A program made the translations under genes and the position numbers. From Geothrix sp. (GTDB lineage Bacteria > Acidobacteriota > Holophagae > Holophagales > Holophagaceae): a DNA stretch of 64,000 bases. Within the stretch, counting starts at the first letter, position 1; every line of letters starts with the position of its first letter. The notes under the pieces were generated by a model. That model saw only the letters and a program-made list of their open reading frames with translations, did not search any database and had not been told where the DNA came from. Positions 53,015 through 61,039 of this stretch are shown here, in pieces. Location: positions 1,166,857 through 1,230,856 of the forward strand of contig NZ_CP126625.1 of NCBI RefSeq assembly GCF_030219325.1. The letters are read 5' to 3'.

Positions 53015-54747
53015 ACGCCGGCATCCAGATTCTGGGATGGGCCTTGCTGCACGCGCTCTGGCAGGGCTGCCTGCTCGTGCTGCTGGCGGCCTTCTGCGGG
53101 ATGTTCCTGACGGGCCAGCTCCGGCACAGGATGAATGCCCTGGCCCTGGGGCTTTGCCTGATCCTGCCCGCGCTCACAGCCTGGCATTTCCACCAGCCTG
53201 TGCCCGCAGCCGCGGGTCCGGTGGAGGTGACGGAGCAGGTGGAACGGACTCCGGTCAGATCCTTGTCCCATCAGCCGCCCTCCGTACCGCTCTTGATTCG
53301 GCTTGAATCCGCACTGCAGCCACTTCTGCCGCGGCTGGTGGCGCTGTGGGCGCTTGGCGCGTCGATCATGGCGCTGCGCCTTGGCGGCGGCCTCGCGCTG
53401 AGTCTGCGCTGGAAGCGGCAGGGCCTCCCTGCGCCCGGCCCCTGGCAGGATGCGATGGATCGGGTTGCCAAGCGCATGGACCTTCGGCGGAGGGTGCCCC
53501 TGCTGCTCTCTTCGAGGGGCGGAACGCCGGTAACCCTTGGTTTGTGGAAGCCTGTCGTCCTGATGCCGGCGGTTCTGCTCACCAGCCTGCCACCGGATTA
53601 CCTGGAGGCGCTCCTGGCCCACGAGCTGGCGCATGTGCGCCGCCTCGACTACCTCGGCAACCTCATCCAGGGAATCATCGAAGCCCTGCTTTTCTTTCAT
53701 CCAGCCGTCTGGTGGCTCTCAGCGAGGATCCGCACCGAGCGCGAGGAACTGGCGGATGAACTCGCGGCACAGAGCCTCGGCGACCCGCGGCGTCTGGCTC
53801 TGGCCCTCAACGCGCTGGATGATCTCCAGCCCGACCTTCGACCCCCGATATTCCCGGCCCTTGCGGCCCGAGGAGGACGTTTGCTGACACGAATCGAACG
53901 GCTGCTTTCCACGAAGCCCATGGCGGGATCCCCGTGGGGGCTCGTCACCCTGTTGCTGCTTCCCTGCGCGGTTCTGGCCCTGCACGCAGGTGCTCCTTCC
54001 ACCACTCCGATTCCGGCGCCCACCGCCCTGGTGGCGCAGATCGATGCCCTGGCCGCCAAGGAGGGGCTGGATCCCCAGCTGCTCCGGAGCATGGCCTGGG
54101 TGGAGAGCGGCTTCAGCGCCAAGGCCAAGAGCCCTCTGGGCGCCATGGGCCTGCTCCAGGTCATGCCGGCCACGGCCGAGGCCTACGGCGCGAAAGATCT
54201 GAATGACCCGGCCCAGGTGATGGCGGCGGGCGCGAAGTATCTGCGCTTCCTCCTGGACCGCTACCAGGGGGACGTCGAGAAGGCCGTAACGGCCTACAAC
54301 TGCGGCGAGAAAGCCCTGGATGGGGGCCAGATCACTGAAGAGGCGACCCGCTACCGCACCCTCGTGATGGGGGTGCTGAAGGCGAAGGCGGTGCAGCCGG
54401 AGGCGCCGTTGGCGGAGGGGGAGGTCCAGGGTGTCATCCGTGGCATCGGGGATGAGTTGATGGTTCACCTGCGCATCAGCAGCCGCGGAGACCTGAAAGT
54501 GGAGCTCCTGTCCGACGGTGTTCCAAGCGGTTCCGTGATCGTCGGGAACAAGGAACCGGCAGGGAAACAAGGGGTCGGGCTCTGGGAGGAGGTCCGGCCC
54601 AATATCCGGATCAAAGCTCCGAAGGCTGGCGCCCCCCTCTCGATTCGCGCCGCAAATCCATTGACGGGCTGGCGGGGGGAAACCCAGGTGCTGCCGGACG
54701 CGCCCTGGAAGACCTTCAGCTTCCGAATGGAAGAGCCCAAGCCATAG
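53011..54747 (+). CDS. M56 (BlaR1/MecR1-like) peptidase fused to a lytic transglycosylase domain
   Basis: 578 residues. The N-terminal part (1-330) is a BlaR1-type membrane metallopeptidase: several membrane helices (about 8-33, 42-60, 108-130, 308-327) and the cytosolic zinc motif HELAH (204-208) with REELADELA (third ligand near 246). In BlaR1 a penicillin-binding sensor follows the last helix; here residues about 340-470 are instead an SLT-type lytic transglycosylase: catalytic Glu365 in WVESGF, SPLGAMGLLQVMPATA, and AYNCGEKAL. A further ~100-residue C-terminal beta-rich domain is unassigned. Topology predicts that the SLT part lies outside the cytoplasmic membrane. The fusion is in one uninterrupted frame. 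Confidence 0.9.
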   Translation: MNAGIQILGWALLHALWQGCLLVLLAAFCGMFLTGQLRHRMNALALGLCLILPALTAWHFHQPVPAAAGPVEVTEQVERTPVRSLSHQPPSVPLLIRLESALQPLLPRLVALWALGASIMALRLGGGLALSLRWKRQGLPAPGPWQDAMDRVAKRMDLRRRVPLLLSSRGGTPVTLGLWKPVVLMPAVLLTSLPPDYLEALLAHELAHVRRLDYLGNLIQGIIEALLFFHPAVWWLSARIRTEREELADELAAQSLGDPRRLALALNALDDLQPDLRPPIFPALAARGGRLLTRIERLLSTKPMAGSPWGLVTLLLLPCAVLALHAGAPSTTPIPAPTALVAQIDALAAKEGLDPQLLRSMAWVESGFSAKAKSPLGAMGLLQVMPATAEAYGAKDLNDPAQVMAAGAKYLRFLLDRYQGDVEKAVTAYNCGEKALDGGQITEEATRYRTLVMGVLKAKAVQPEAPLAEGEVQGVIRGIGDELMVHLRISSRGDLKVELLSDGVPSGSVIVGNKEPAGKQGVGLWEEVRPNIRIKAPKAGAPLSIRAANPLTGWRGETQVLPDAPWKTFSFRMEEPKP

Positions 54748-54762
54748 TCCCATCTGGTACAG

Positions 54763-54791
54763 CAAGAGGCCCGGCGGTGCCGGGCCTCTTG
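54763..54791. terminator. Bidirectional terminator after the M56-SLT gene
   Basis: A 12-bp perfect stem CAAGAGGCCCGG/CCGGGCCTCTTG with a 5-base loop, between the convergent M56-SLT gene and the small-protein gene. It lacks a long T-run on either side but the stem is very stable. Confidence 0.75.
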
Positions 54792-54807
54792 CATGCACGT
54801 TCTGAAA

Positions 54808-55008
54808 TCAGGCGGCGACGACGCGGCGGCTGCGATGCATCACTTCGGCTTCGAGCTCGGCTTCGAGGGCCTGGACCTGACGGAGCACGGCGAGACCGCG
54901 GGGCGAGCTGCCCATCTGGCGCTCGAGCTGGTTGAACACTTCATGCAGGCGCTCGGCGGTGGTCCAGAAGGCGGGGTTGTGCTGTCGCGCTGCGGTGTCC
55001 ATGTGCAT
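54808..55008 (-). CDS. Small helical protein of unknown function
   Basis: 66 residues, no family recognised. Sequence is mostly helix-forming and amphipathic (TTAERLHEVFNQLERQMGSSPRGLAVLRQVQALEAELEAEVMHRS, shown here only as its extent, residues 15-60), likely a helical hairpin or coiled coil. GGAGCC precedes the ATG. Codon use is like its neighbours. Upstream lies an unusually A/T-rich region with two dyads, suggesting tight regulation. Overlapping frames on both strands look less like protein. Confidence 0.55.
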   Translation of the reverse strand: MHMDTAARQHNPAFWTTAERLHEVFNQLERQMGSSPRGLAVLRQVQALEAELEAEVMHRSRRVVAA

Positions 55009-55063
55009 GGTGGCTCCGTGGGCTTCCTGGACAACATGATCGTGTTTGCTTGTGACTTAGGCT

Positions 55064-55079
55064 AGTGATAGGCATCACA
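55064..55079. promoter_or_regulatory. CRP/FNR-like dyad upstream of the small-protein gene
   Basis: Read on the minus strand: TGTGA, six bases, TCACT, one base off the E. coli CRP consensus TGTGA-N6-TCACA. It lies 56-71 bases before the start of the 66-residue protein gene. The regulator is not in the window. Confidence 0.45.
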
Positions 55080-55105
55080 AGAAATGTCATGAGTTACGAA
55101 GTTTT

Positions 55106-55126
55106 TTGTCACGACCGCCGTGACAA
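55106..55126. promoter_or_regulatory. Perfect 8-bp dyad TTGTCACG/CGTGACAA
   Basis: Two 8-base arms are separated by 5 bases. Single TGTCAT half-sites occur on either side near 55085 and, inverted, near 55148, giving a cluster of TGTCAY boxes within 70 bases. It is likely a second operator of the 66-residue protein gene. Confidence 0.5.
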
Positions 55127-55175
55127 TTTCCGAAGTCATTGAAAAACATGACATCCAGGTCGTCCAAGGGCCGGG

Positions 55176-55670
55176 TCAGGCCCTGCGGCTGGCCAGCAGG
55201 TGGCCGATGGCCACGGCCGCCGCGTCGGCCGCATCGGCCGCCAGGGGCTCCTTCAAGTTCAGCAGGGTCATCACCATCTTCCCCACCTGGCCCTTGTCCG
55301 CCCAGCCATACCCACTGACGGCCTTCTTCACCTGCATGGGGTTGTAGTCACCCACCGGCAGCCCGTGCAGGGCCGCCGTCAGCAGGATCCCCCCGCGGAT
55401 CTGGCCCAGCTTCAGGGCCGTGGCGGCGTTCTTTTCGACGAAGGGGGACTCCACCGCCATGAAACCGGGGTGGTGAGCGGCGATGGCCTCGGACAGGCGA
55501 CCGTGGATGAGCAGGGCCCGCTGGTCGAAGTCGGTCCCCCGGGGGTTGCGGATGACCCCCGCCTCCACCAGGGTCAGCCGGGACCCGAAGCGCTCCACCA
55601 CGGCCCAGCCGCAGGCCAGGGAGCCGGGATCCACGCCCAGGCAGCGCACGGGCGAGGGCGGGACGATCAC
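55176..55670 (-). CDS. ruvC: Holliday junction resolvase RuvC
   Basis: 164 residues. The acidic active site is complete: Asp14 in GVDPGS, Glu74 in VESPF, Asp146 and Asp149 in ADAADAAA. It cuts recombination junctions with RuvAB, which are not nearby. The GTG start overlaps the stop of rnr (GTGA). Confidence 0.93.
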   Translation of the reverse strand: MIVPPSPVRCLGVDPGSLACGWAVVERFGSRLTLVEAGVIRNPRGTDFDQRALLIHGRLSEAIAAHHPGFMAVESPFVEKNAATALKLGQIRGGILLTAALHGLPVGDYNPMQVKKAVSGYGWADKGQVGKMVMTLLNLKEPLAADAADAAAVAIGHLLASRRA

Positions 55671-57955
55671 CGGCCCTTCCGCTTGCCGGTGCCCCGGACG
55701 CTGCCTTTCGGCGGCTTTGGACTCGCCTCCCGGGTTTTCCCGGCGGTGGCACGGGCCTTCTTCGGTGGGCGCTGCTTTGAGGCCGTTTCGCGGCGGGGGC
55801 GTGGCTCGTCCGATCGGGTTTTCCCCCCCCGCCGGGGCTTCTCCAGATCACCTTCCCGCAGCACCGCCGGAGCCGCGAGGGTGGGCACGAACTGGAGGAC
55901 CTTGCCATGGGCATCCTGGGCCTTCGCCTCAGTGACCCAGGCGCTGATGCGCCGGAGGTCCTCATCCACGGTGGTGATCTCCACTTCCACCGCATCGCCG
56001 ATGGTGAGCACCACCATGCCCCGCTGGCCCGTGGCCTTGGTGCGGTGCTCGTCCACCCAGAAGTTGCCGCCCAGGGCCGCCAGGGGCACGCCCACCTCCA
56101 CGAAGGGTGACTCGAGCGTGACGAACATGACCTTGGCGGAGAAACCCTGGATGCGGCCCTTGAAGCGCTGGCCGATCCGGGCCTTCATGAGCAGGCAGGC
56201 CTTCCACTTGTCGTTCTCGCGCTCGGCCTCGGTGGCCTTCTGTTCGCAGTCGCTGGCGCCCTTGGCGAGCACCGCCAGCTGGCTGTGCAGGCCCTCGGGC
56301 AGCTTCTGGCCCCGGAGCACCTTGCGCAGCAGGCGGTGGACGATGAGATCCGGATAGCGCCGGATGGGGCTCGTGAAGTGCAGGTAGTCCTGCAACGCCA
56401 GGCCCGAGTGGCCGATGTTGTCGACGTTGTACTCAGCCTTCTTCAGGCTGCGCAGCAGCAGCGTGTTGATCATGGCCTCCAGGGGCCCGCCCCGGATCTT
56501 GTCGAGCATGACGTTGAGGTGCTCGGGCGTGGGCGCCTCCTTGGGCTTGAGCAGCCCGAAGGTGCGGGCCACTTCCGCGAAGATCTCGAGCTTCAGCGCA
56601 TCCGGCTCGTCGTGGATGCGGTAGATGGAGGGGATCTTCTTCCGGGTGAAGAAGCGCGCCACCGTCTCGTTCGCCAGCAGCATGAACTCCTCGATCATGC
56701 GGTGGGCGTCGTGGCGTGGATAGCGCCGCGCGTCGATGGGTCGCCCTTCCTCGTCGAAGATGAACTCGGCCTCTTCCGTGTCCAGGTTCATGGCGCCCCG
56801 GCCCAGGCGGATCTGGGTGAGCTGCCGTGACAGCACCAGGGCCTCGTCCAGCAGGGCGCACAAGGGCTCGCCCAGTTCGGCCCGCTTGCGCTTCGACAGG
56901 TCGATGCAGGCTTCCTTCACTTCGTCATAGGTGAGCCGCTTCGCGCTGCGGATGACGCTTTCAGAAAGTCGCGTCTCCATCACTTCCAGCTCCGGCGAGA
57001 TCGTCATCCAGGCCGTCATGGTGAGCCGGTCGACGCCCTCGCGCAGGCTGCAGAGGTCGCCGCTGAGGCGCTCCGGAATCATGGGAATGGCCTCGTCCGG
57101 GAAGTAGACCGAGGTGCCCCGCAGGCGGGCCTCCTCGTCCAGGGGGCCGCCCTCGGCCACGTAGTGGCTCACGTCGGCGATGTGGACGCCCAGGAGCCAG
57201 CCGCCACCTTCAGATTTCGGCAGGATCTCCAGGCTGATGGCATCGTCGAAGTCCTTGGCCGTGGGCGGATCTACCGTGCAGGTGAGGGTCTCACGGAGAT
57301 CCTCCCTGCCCTGGATCCACTCCGTGGGAATGGCCGTGGGGAAGGGTGCCAGCTCGCGCATGACCGCGTCCGCAAACTCAGTGCGCAGGTTGAACAGGGC
57401 CGCCGTGAGCCTGTTCTCGATCTTGAGGTCGGTCTTCTTCCCCAGCCTGGCGACCACGGTGCCCCGCAGCTGCTTGGCCTCGGGATCGGCGTCGAGCCTG
57501 ACGCTCACCAGCTCACCATCCTCGGCCAGGTCCGTGGGCGGCACCGAGATGATCTGGGCCAGGCGTGGCTCCAGGGGCACCACCCGCCAGCCCCAGGGCT
57601 GCTTCTGCAAGGTGCCGGGCAGGGGGACGTCACCGCGCCCCTTGATCTCGAGGACCCGGGCCTTGAGGCGGCCGTCCCAGCCCTCGCCGTTGACCTCGGC
57701 CACCACGCGGTCGCCGTGGATGGCGCCATGGGCATCCCGCCAGTCCACGAGCAGGTCCATGCGGGGCCCCTTGGGCGCCCCCAGGATCCTCAGGAAGCCC
57801 CCGGCACCCTCGGGGTGGCCCAGGAAGGTGGCTTCGAAGGTCTCGTACGGACGAAGCCCCGCAGCCAGGGGCTTCGGGGCTTCGCGGGAGGGCCGTCGGT
57901 CGGGGGTGCGGGCCGGACTGCGGACGGGGATGCGGGGAGTGGAACGGCGGGTCAT
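55667..57955 (-). CDS. rnr: Ribonuclease R (RNase II/R family 3'-5' exoribonuclease)
   Basis: 762 residues. Cold-shock-like RNA-binding N-terminus (FEATFLGHPEGAGGFLRI, VVAEVNGEGWDGRLKARVLEI), the RNB catalytic domain with the acidic centre DPPTAKDFDDAISLE and FTSPIRRYPDLIVHRLL, an S1 domain (GQRFKGRIQGFSAKVMFVTLE) and a basic tail rich in Lys/Arg/Pro (from about 695), as in RNase R. It degrades structured RNA. Coupled to ruvC. Confidence 0.95.
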   Translation of the reverse strand: MTRRSTPRIPVRSPARTPDRRPSREAPKPLAAGLRPYETFEATFLGHPEGAGGFLRILGAPKGPRMDLLVDWRDAHGAIHGDRVVAEVNGEGWDGRLKARVLEIKGRGDVPLPGTLQKQPWGWRVVPLEPRLAQIISVPPTDLAEDGELVSVRLDADPEAKQLRGTVVARLGKKTDLKIENRLTAALFNLRTEFADAVMRELAPFPTAIPTEWIQGREDLRETLTCTVDPPTAKDFDDAISLEILPKSEGGGWLLGVHIADVSHYVAEGGPLDEEARLRGTSVYFPDEAIPMIPERLSGDLCSLREGVDRLTMTAWMTISPELEVMETRLSESVIRSAKRLTYDEVKEACIDLSKRKRAELGEPLCALLDEALVLSRQLTQIRLGRGAMNLDTEEAEFIFDEEGRPIDARRYPRHDAHRMIEEFMLLANETVARFFTRKKIPSIYRIHDEPDALKLEIFAEVARTFGLLKPKEAPTPEHLNVMLDKIRGGPLEAMINTLLLRSLKKAEYNVDNIGHSGLALQDYLHFTSPIRRYPDLIVHRLLRKVLRGQKLPEGLHSQLAVLAKGASDCEQKATEAERENDKWKACLLMKARIGQRFKGRIQGFSAKVMFVTLESPFVEVGVPLAALGGNFWVDEHRTKATGQRGMVVLTIGDAVEVEITTVDEDLRRISAWVTEAKAQDAHGKVLQFVPTLAAPAVLREGDLEKPRRGGKTRSDEPRPRRETASKQRPPKKARATAGKTREASPKPPKGSVRGTGKRKGR

Positions 57956-57982
57956 GCCTTCAGGGTACAGGCCCCGGGGCGA

Positions 57983-58861
57983 TCAGGCCTTCTTTCCCTT
58001 TTTGGCGGGCTTGGCGGGGGGGGCGGTGACCTTGCCGCTCAGGAGGTCGAGCTGATGCTGGACCTTCCTGTTCTCGGGGTCGAGGACGGCCAGCCGGTTC
58101 AGCCACTGGGCCTTGCCGGACTTTTCAGTGAAGCGCTCGAGGTAGGCGGGGGTGGAGATGACCGCTTCCACCCACTTGGTCTTCTCGCCCTTGCCGGCTT
58201 TGTAATCGGCAATCTGATCGGCTTCGCTCTTGAGCTTGTCCTCCATCACCTTCACGAGCGGGTCATAGGCCTCGTTCTCCCGCTTGGTGACGTCCAGGTA
58301 GGTCTGGAAGAACTTCACCCACTTGGCGCAGTCCACCACTTCCTTCTCGACCCCAAGGGCCAGATCCAGTTCCTGGCGCTCACCGGGATCCAGCGCGCTC
58401 TTGCCCTTCAACTCCTTGATGCGGCCGTCGTTCTCGTCCAGCACCTGCTGGGCCCGGGCACCCGCCTGCTTGTAGTAGGCCACGGTCTGGGCGAAGGGTT
58501 CCTTCACGCCGACATAGGATTCATTGGCCAGGGCCTTGGCGGTCTTCGCATACTCCAGGGCCTTCTCCCAGGCTCCGGCGGAGTCCGCTGCCTCGGCGGC
58601 CAGACGCAGCGCTTCGGCCATGTCGAGGTTCGCCGCGCAACTCTGGACGAGGGTCGAGTTGTCCTTCTTGTCGAAGGCGGGACGGGTGGCAGGCAGCAGG
58701 GCCTCGGTCCGCTGCACGGCCTCGGAATACTTGAACTCGGCCAGCAGCTGTTCAACCGCAGGCCTCTCGGCCTTCACCCGATCGCCGAGGGACGGCGCTG
58801 GCGCCTGGGCCAGGAGGGCCGCAGAGAAGAGGACGGAGCAAAGGAGGGCGGATGTGCGCAT
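57983..58861 (-). CDS. Exported helical protein of unknown function
   Basis: 292 residues. Signal peptide MRTSALLCSVLFSAALLAQAPAPS. The mature part is almost wholly helical with TPR-like phases (VEQLLAEFKYSEAVQRTEALL, LDMAEALRLAAEAADSAGAWEKALEYAKTAKALA, YYKQAGARAQQVLDENDGRIKELKG) and a Lys/Ala/Pro-rich tail (PPAKPAKKGKKA). Periplasmic. No family assigned. The ATG at 58861 begins the signal peptide; a longer reading through the repeat region was rejected. Confidence 0.7.
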   Translation of the reverse strand: MRTSALLCSVLFSAALLAQAPAPSLGDRVKAERPAVEQLLAEFKYSEAVQRTEALLPATRPAFDKKDNSTLVQSCAANLDMAEALRLAAEAADSAGAWEKALEYAKTAKALANESYVGVKEPFAQTVAYYKQAGARAQQVLDENDGRIKELKGKSALDPGERQELDLALGVEKEVVDCAKWVKFFQTYLDVTKRENEAYDPLVKVMEDKLKSEADQIADYKAGKGEKTKWVEAVISTPAYLERFTEKSGKAQWLNRLAVLDPENRKVQHQLDLLSGKVTAPPAKPAKKGKKA

Positions 58862-59028
58862 CGTTTGGACCAATGATGAAAGGGGGGAGCCCCCTGGGAG
58901 AAGCTTGGATTGTCGCGGGATTCTCGGGACTTGCCTAGTCCCGTCTGGTTGGACTCCACCCCCCTGCAGGTCAGCAGGGGGACCTCCGGGCCTTTTCCGA
59001 TTGGTCTGGCCAATGCATGTGATTGGGA

Positions 59029-59107
59029 TCACCCCAGTGTTTCGGCCATTCCCTGAATCTCGGCCTTGATCCTGTCCATCTCCTCGCGCTCGATCTTCCT
59101 CGCGGGG
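59029..59107 (-). pseudogene. Detached copy of the acyltransferase 3' end
   Basis: 79 bases that match 59181-59259, the last 26 codons of the acyltransferase gene, with two substitutions, one silent and one changing Arg to Gln (ARKIEREEMDRIKAEIQGMAETLG, then TGA). It is 152 bases downstream in the same orientation. The reading frame and stop are kept but nothing gene-like precedes it. A GCAGGCTCC/GGAGCCTGC hairpin lies between the copies (59115-59135). The rest of 58862-59180 shows nothing recognisable. Confidence 0.85.
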
Positions 59108-59180
59108 TGATGAAGCAGGCTCCGGGGGAGCCTGCGGAGTCGGGACCCGGCGAGGGTGAGCATCGAGACCGTAGGCGGGG

Positions 59181-60002
59181 TCACCCCAGTGTTTCGGCCA
59201 TTCCCCGAATCTCAGCCTTGATCCTGTCCATCTCCTCGCGCTCGATCTTCCTCGCGGGGACCCCGCCCCAGGTCTCCCCCGCCCCCACCCGACTCCCGGG
59301 CAGCACCACGCTCTCGGGCAGGATGGTGGCGTCGTCACCGATAATGACGTCCCCCATGACGCAGCAGGCCAGGCCCAGGGTGGCGCGATGCCCCACGGTG
59401 ACGGGGGCGATGACCAGGTTGCCGCCGCCGCCGTAGTGGGCGAAGATGCGCACGCTGCCGCCCAGGGCCGCGTCGTCGCCTACGCTGATGAGCTGGGGAT
59501 CGCTGATGTATTCGGTGTTGATGAAGGCGTGGCGGCCGATCTTCATGCCCATGGCCTTCAGGAACCAGACCCCGAAGGGGGTGAGCGTCACGAAGGGCAG
59601 GAAGGTGAAGCGGACCAGGTAGAAGAGGCCATTGTGGAGGAACCAGGGCAGGGCATGCAGGGTGTAGTAGCCGCCCTTGAAGGGCTTCACCCGGGTGGGC
59701 AGGACCCAGTTGTAGAGGGGGACGACCAGCAGGAGCACCAGGCCGAAGATGAAAAAGCAGAGGGCCAGCGCGAACCCCGACACGATCCAGGGCAGGGGGC
59801 CGGCCAGGGGGACCGCCCAGGCATGGAGGCGGGACCAGATCCACAGCGCCGGGGCCAGAGCCAGGCCCAGGGCCGTGGAGGCGAGCGTGTACATCAGGAG
59901 GACCGCCAGGCCATAGGCGATGCGCGAAAAACGCCGCAGCAGACGGTCCAGCCAGTTCTTGGGGGGCGGGTTCTTGGTCTGGTCCTTGGCGAAGGGCTGC
60001 AT
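59181..60002 (-). CDS. Membrane-anchored hexapeptide-repeat acyltransferase
   Basis: 273 residues. Two strongly hydrophobic stretches (about 24-50 and 62-90) precede a left-handed parallel beta-helix (HAFINTEYISDPQLISVGDDAALGGSVRIFAHYGGGGNLVIAPVTVGHRATLGLACCVMGDVIIGDDATILPESVVLPGSRVGAGETWGGVPARKI described by position, residues 165-255), the O-acetyl/acyltransferase fold. Membrane placement suggests modification of a surface polysaccharide or lipid. Divergent, 35 bases from a GT9 glycosyltransferase. Start at the ATG with GGTGG seven bases upstream. Confidence 0.82.
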   Translation of the reverse strand: MQPFAKDQTKNPPPKNWLDRLLRRFSRIAYGLAVLLMYTLASTALGLALAPALWIWSRLHAWAVPLAGPLPWIVSGFALALCFFIFGLVLLLVVPLYNWVLPTRVKPFKGGYYTLHALPWFLHNGLFYLVRFTFLPFVTLTPFGVWFLKAMGMKIGRHAFINTEYISDPQLISVGDDAALGGSVRIFAHYGGGGNLVIAPVTVGHRATLGLACCVMGDVIIGDDATILPESVVLPGSRVGAGETWGGVPARKIEREEMDRIKAEIRGMAETLG

Positions 60003-60037
60003 GCTCATGCCACCAGCGTAACGAATAGGATGGAGGG

Positions 60038-61039
60038 ATGGATCTGGTTCTGCTCCGCCTCTCCGCCCTCGGCGACATCCTCCGGGTAATGCCCGCCTGG
60101 GCCAACCTGCATGCCGCATTTCCGGGAACCCGCTTCCGGGCCGTGGTGGAGGACCGCCATGCCTTCCTGCTGGAGCCACTCCCCTGGCTGGAGCCGGTGA
60201 TCGTCAAGCGCCGCCGCCTGTCGAATCCCTTCTCGGCCCTGGGCGAGCTGCGGCGAGTGGCCGGGCTGATCCGGGGGGGCGAGGCCAGTCTGGATTTCCA
60301 CGGCATTCTCAAAGCCGCCCTGATCCCGAAGCTGGCGTCCATTCCCGAGCGGTGGGGAGACGGAGTCACCAAGGAATTCGCCGGATCGCTCCAGACCCAT
60401 CCCCTGGCCTTCCACCATCAGACGCGATACGACCAGGCGCTCGGGTTGGCGGAGGCTTTTGGCCGGAGCCGGGGAGTCCAGGGCCTCGGCCGGTTCCAGG
60501 CGGTCCTGAAGGGCGTTGATCTTCCCGATCCCGGGGCCATCTGGCACGAGGAGGCGAAGCCCCGGATCGTGCTGGTCCCCGGCGCCTCCCGGCGCGGCGC
60601 CATCAAGCGCTGGCCCCTCCGGCACTGGATGACCCTGGCGGCGGGGCTGAGGGGCCGCTTCGACCTCCGCTGGTCCCTGGGACCGGAGGAGGAAGATCTC
60701 CGGACCTGGCTGCCGGAGGCCACGGGTATCGAGGCTCTGCCCCGGCTCGGTTTCTGGCAGCTGGCCTCGGCTCTCCGGCAGGCGGACCGCGTGGTCGCGC
60801 CCGACACCGGCCTGCTGCACCTGGCCGTGGTCCTCGGCGTTCCGGCGCTGGGGCTCTATGGTTCCAGCGATCCCGTGGTCGCCGGGCTGCCGGCCGGGGC
60901 GGGCCGAGTCCTGCGCACGGGCATCGCCTGCGCCCCCTGCCGGGAGCGCGCCTGCCAGCGCCGCCAGTGCCTGGAGGAGCTCCTGCCGACGAAGGTCTCC
61001 GCGGCCCTCTTGGAGGGACCGGCCGCTAGTGGAGGTTGA
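60038..61039 (+). CDS. GT9 (heptosyltransferase-like) glycosyltransferase
   Basis: 333 residues. ADP-heptose:LPS heptosyltransferase-like: LVLLRLSALGDILRVMPAWANL at the N-terminus, LDFHGILKAAL, VLVPGASRRGAIKRWP, and the donor-binding ADRVVAPDTGLLHLAVVLGVPALGLYGSSDP. Adds sugars to the LPS core at the inner membrane face. Linked by position to the acyltransferase on the other strand; its 3' end overlaps the cytochrome gene by 14 bases. Confidence 0.9.
   Translation: MDLVLLRLSALGDILRVMPAWANLHAAFPGTRFRAVVEDRHAFLLEPLPWLEPVIVKRRRLSNPFSALGELRRVAGLIRGGEASLDFHGILKAALIPKLASIPERWGDGVTKEFAGSLQTHPLAFHHQTRYDQALGLAEAFGRSRGVQGLGRFQAVLKGVDLPDPGAIWHEEAKPRIVLVPGASRRGAIKRWPLRHWMTLAAGLRGRFDLRWSLGPEEEDLRTWLPEATGIEALPRLGFWQLASALRQADRVVAPDTGLLHLAVVLGVPALGLYGSSDPVVAGLPAGAGRVLRTGIACAPCRERACQRRQCLEELLPTKVSAALLEGPAASGG

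Noticed and set aside
54793-55065. 90-codon plus-strand frame over the small helical protein
   Set aside because: No ribosome site, begins within the terminator; the minus-strand frame has a good ribosome site and helix-like sequence.
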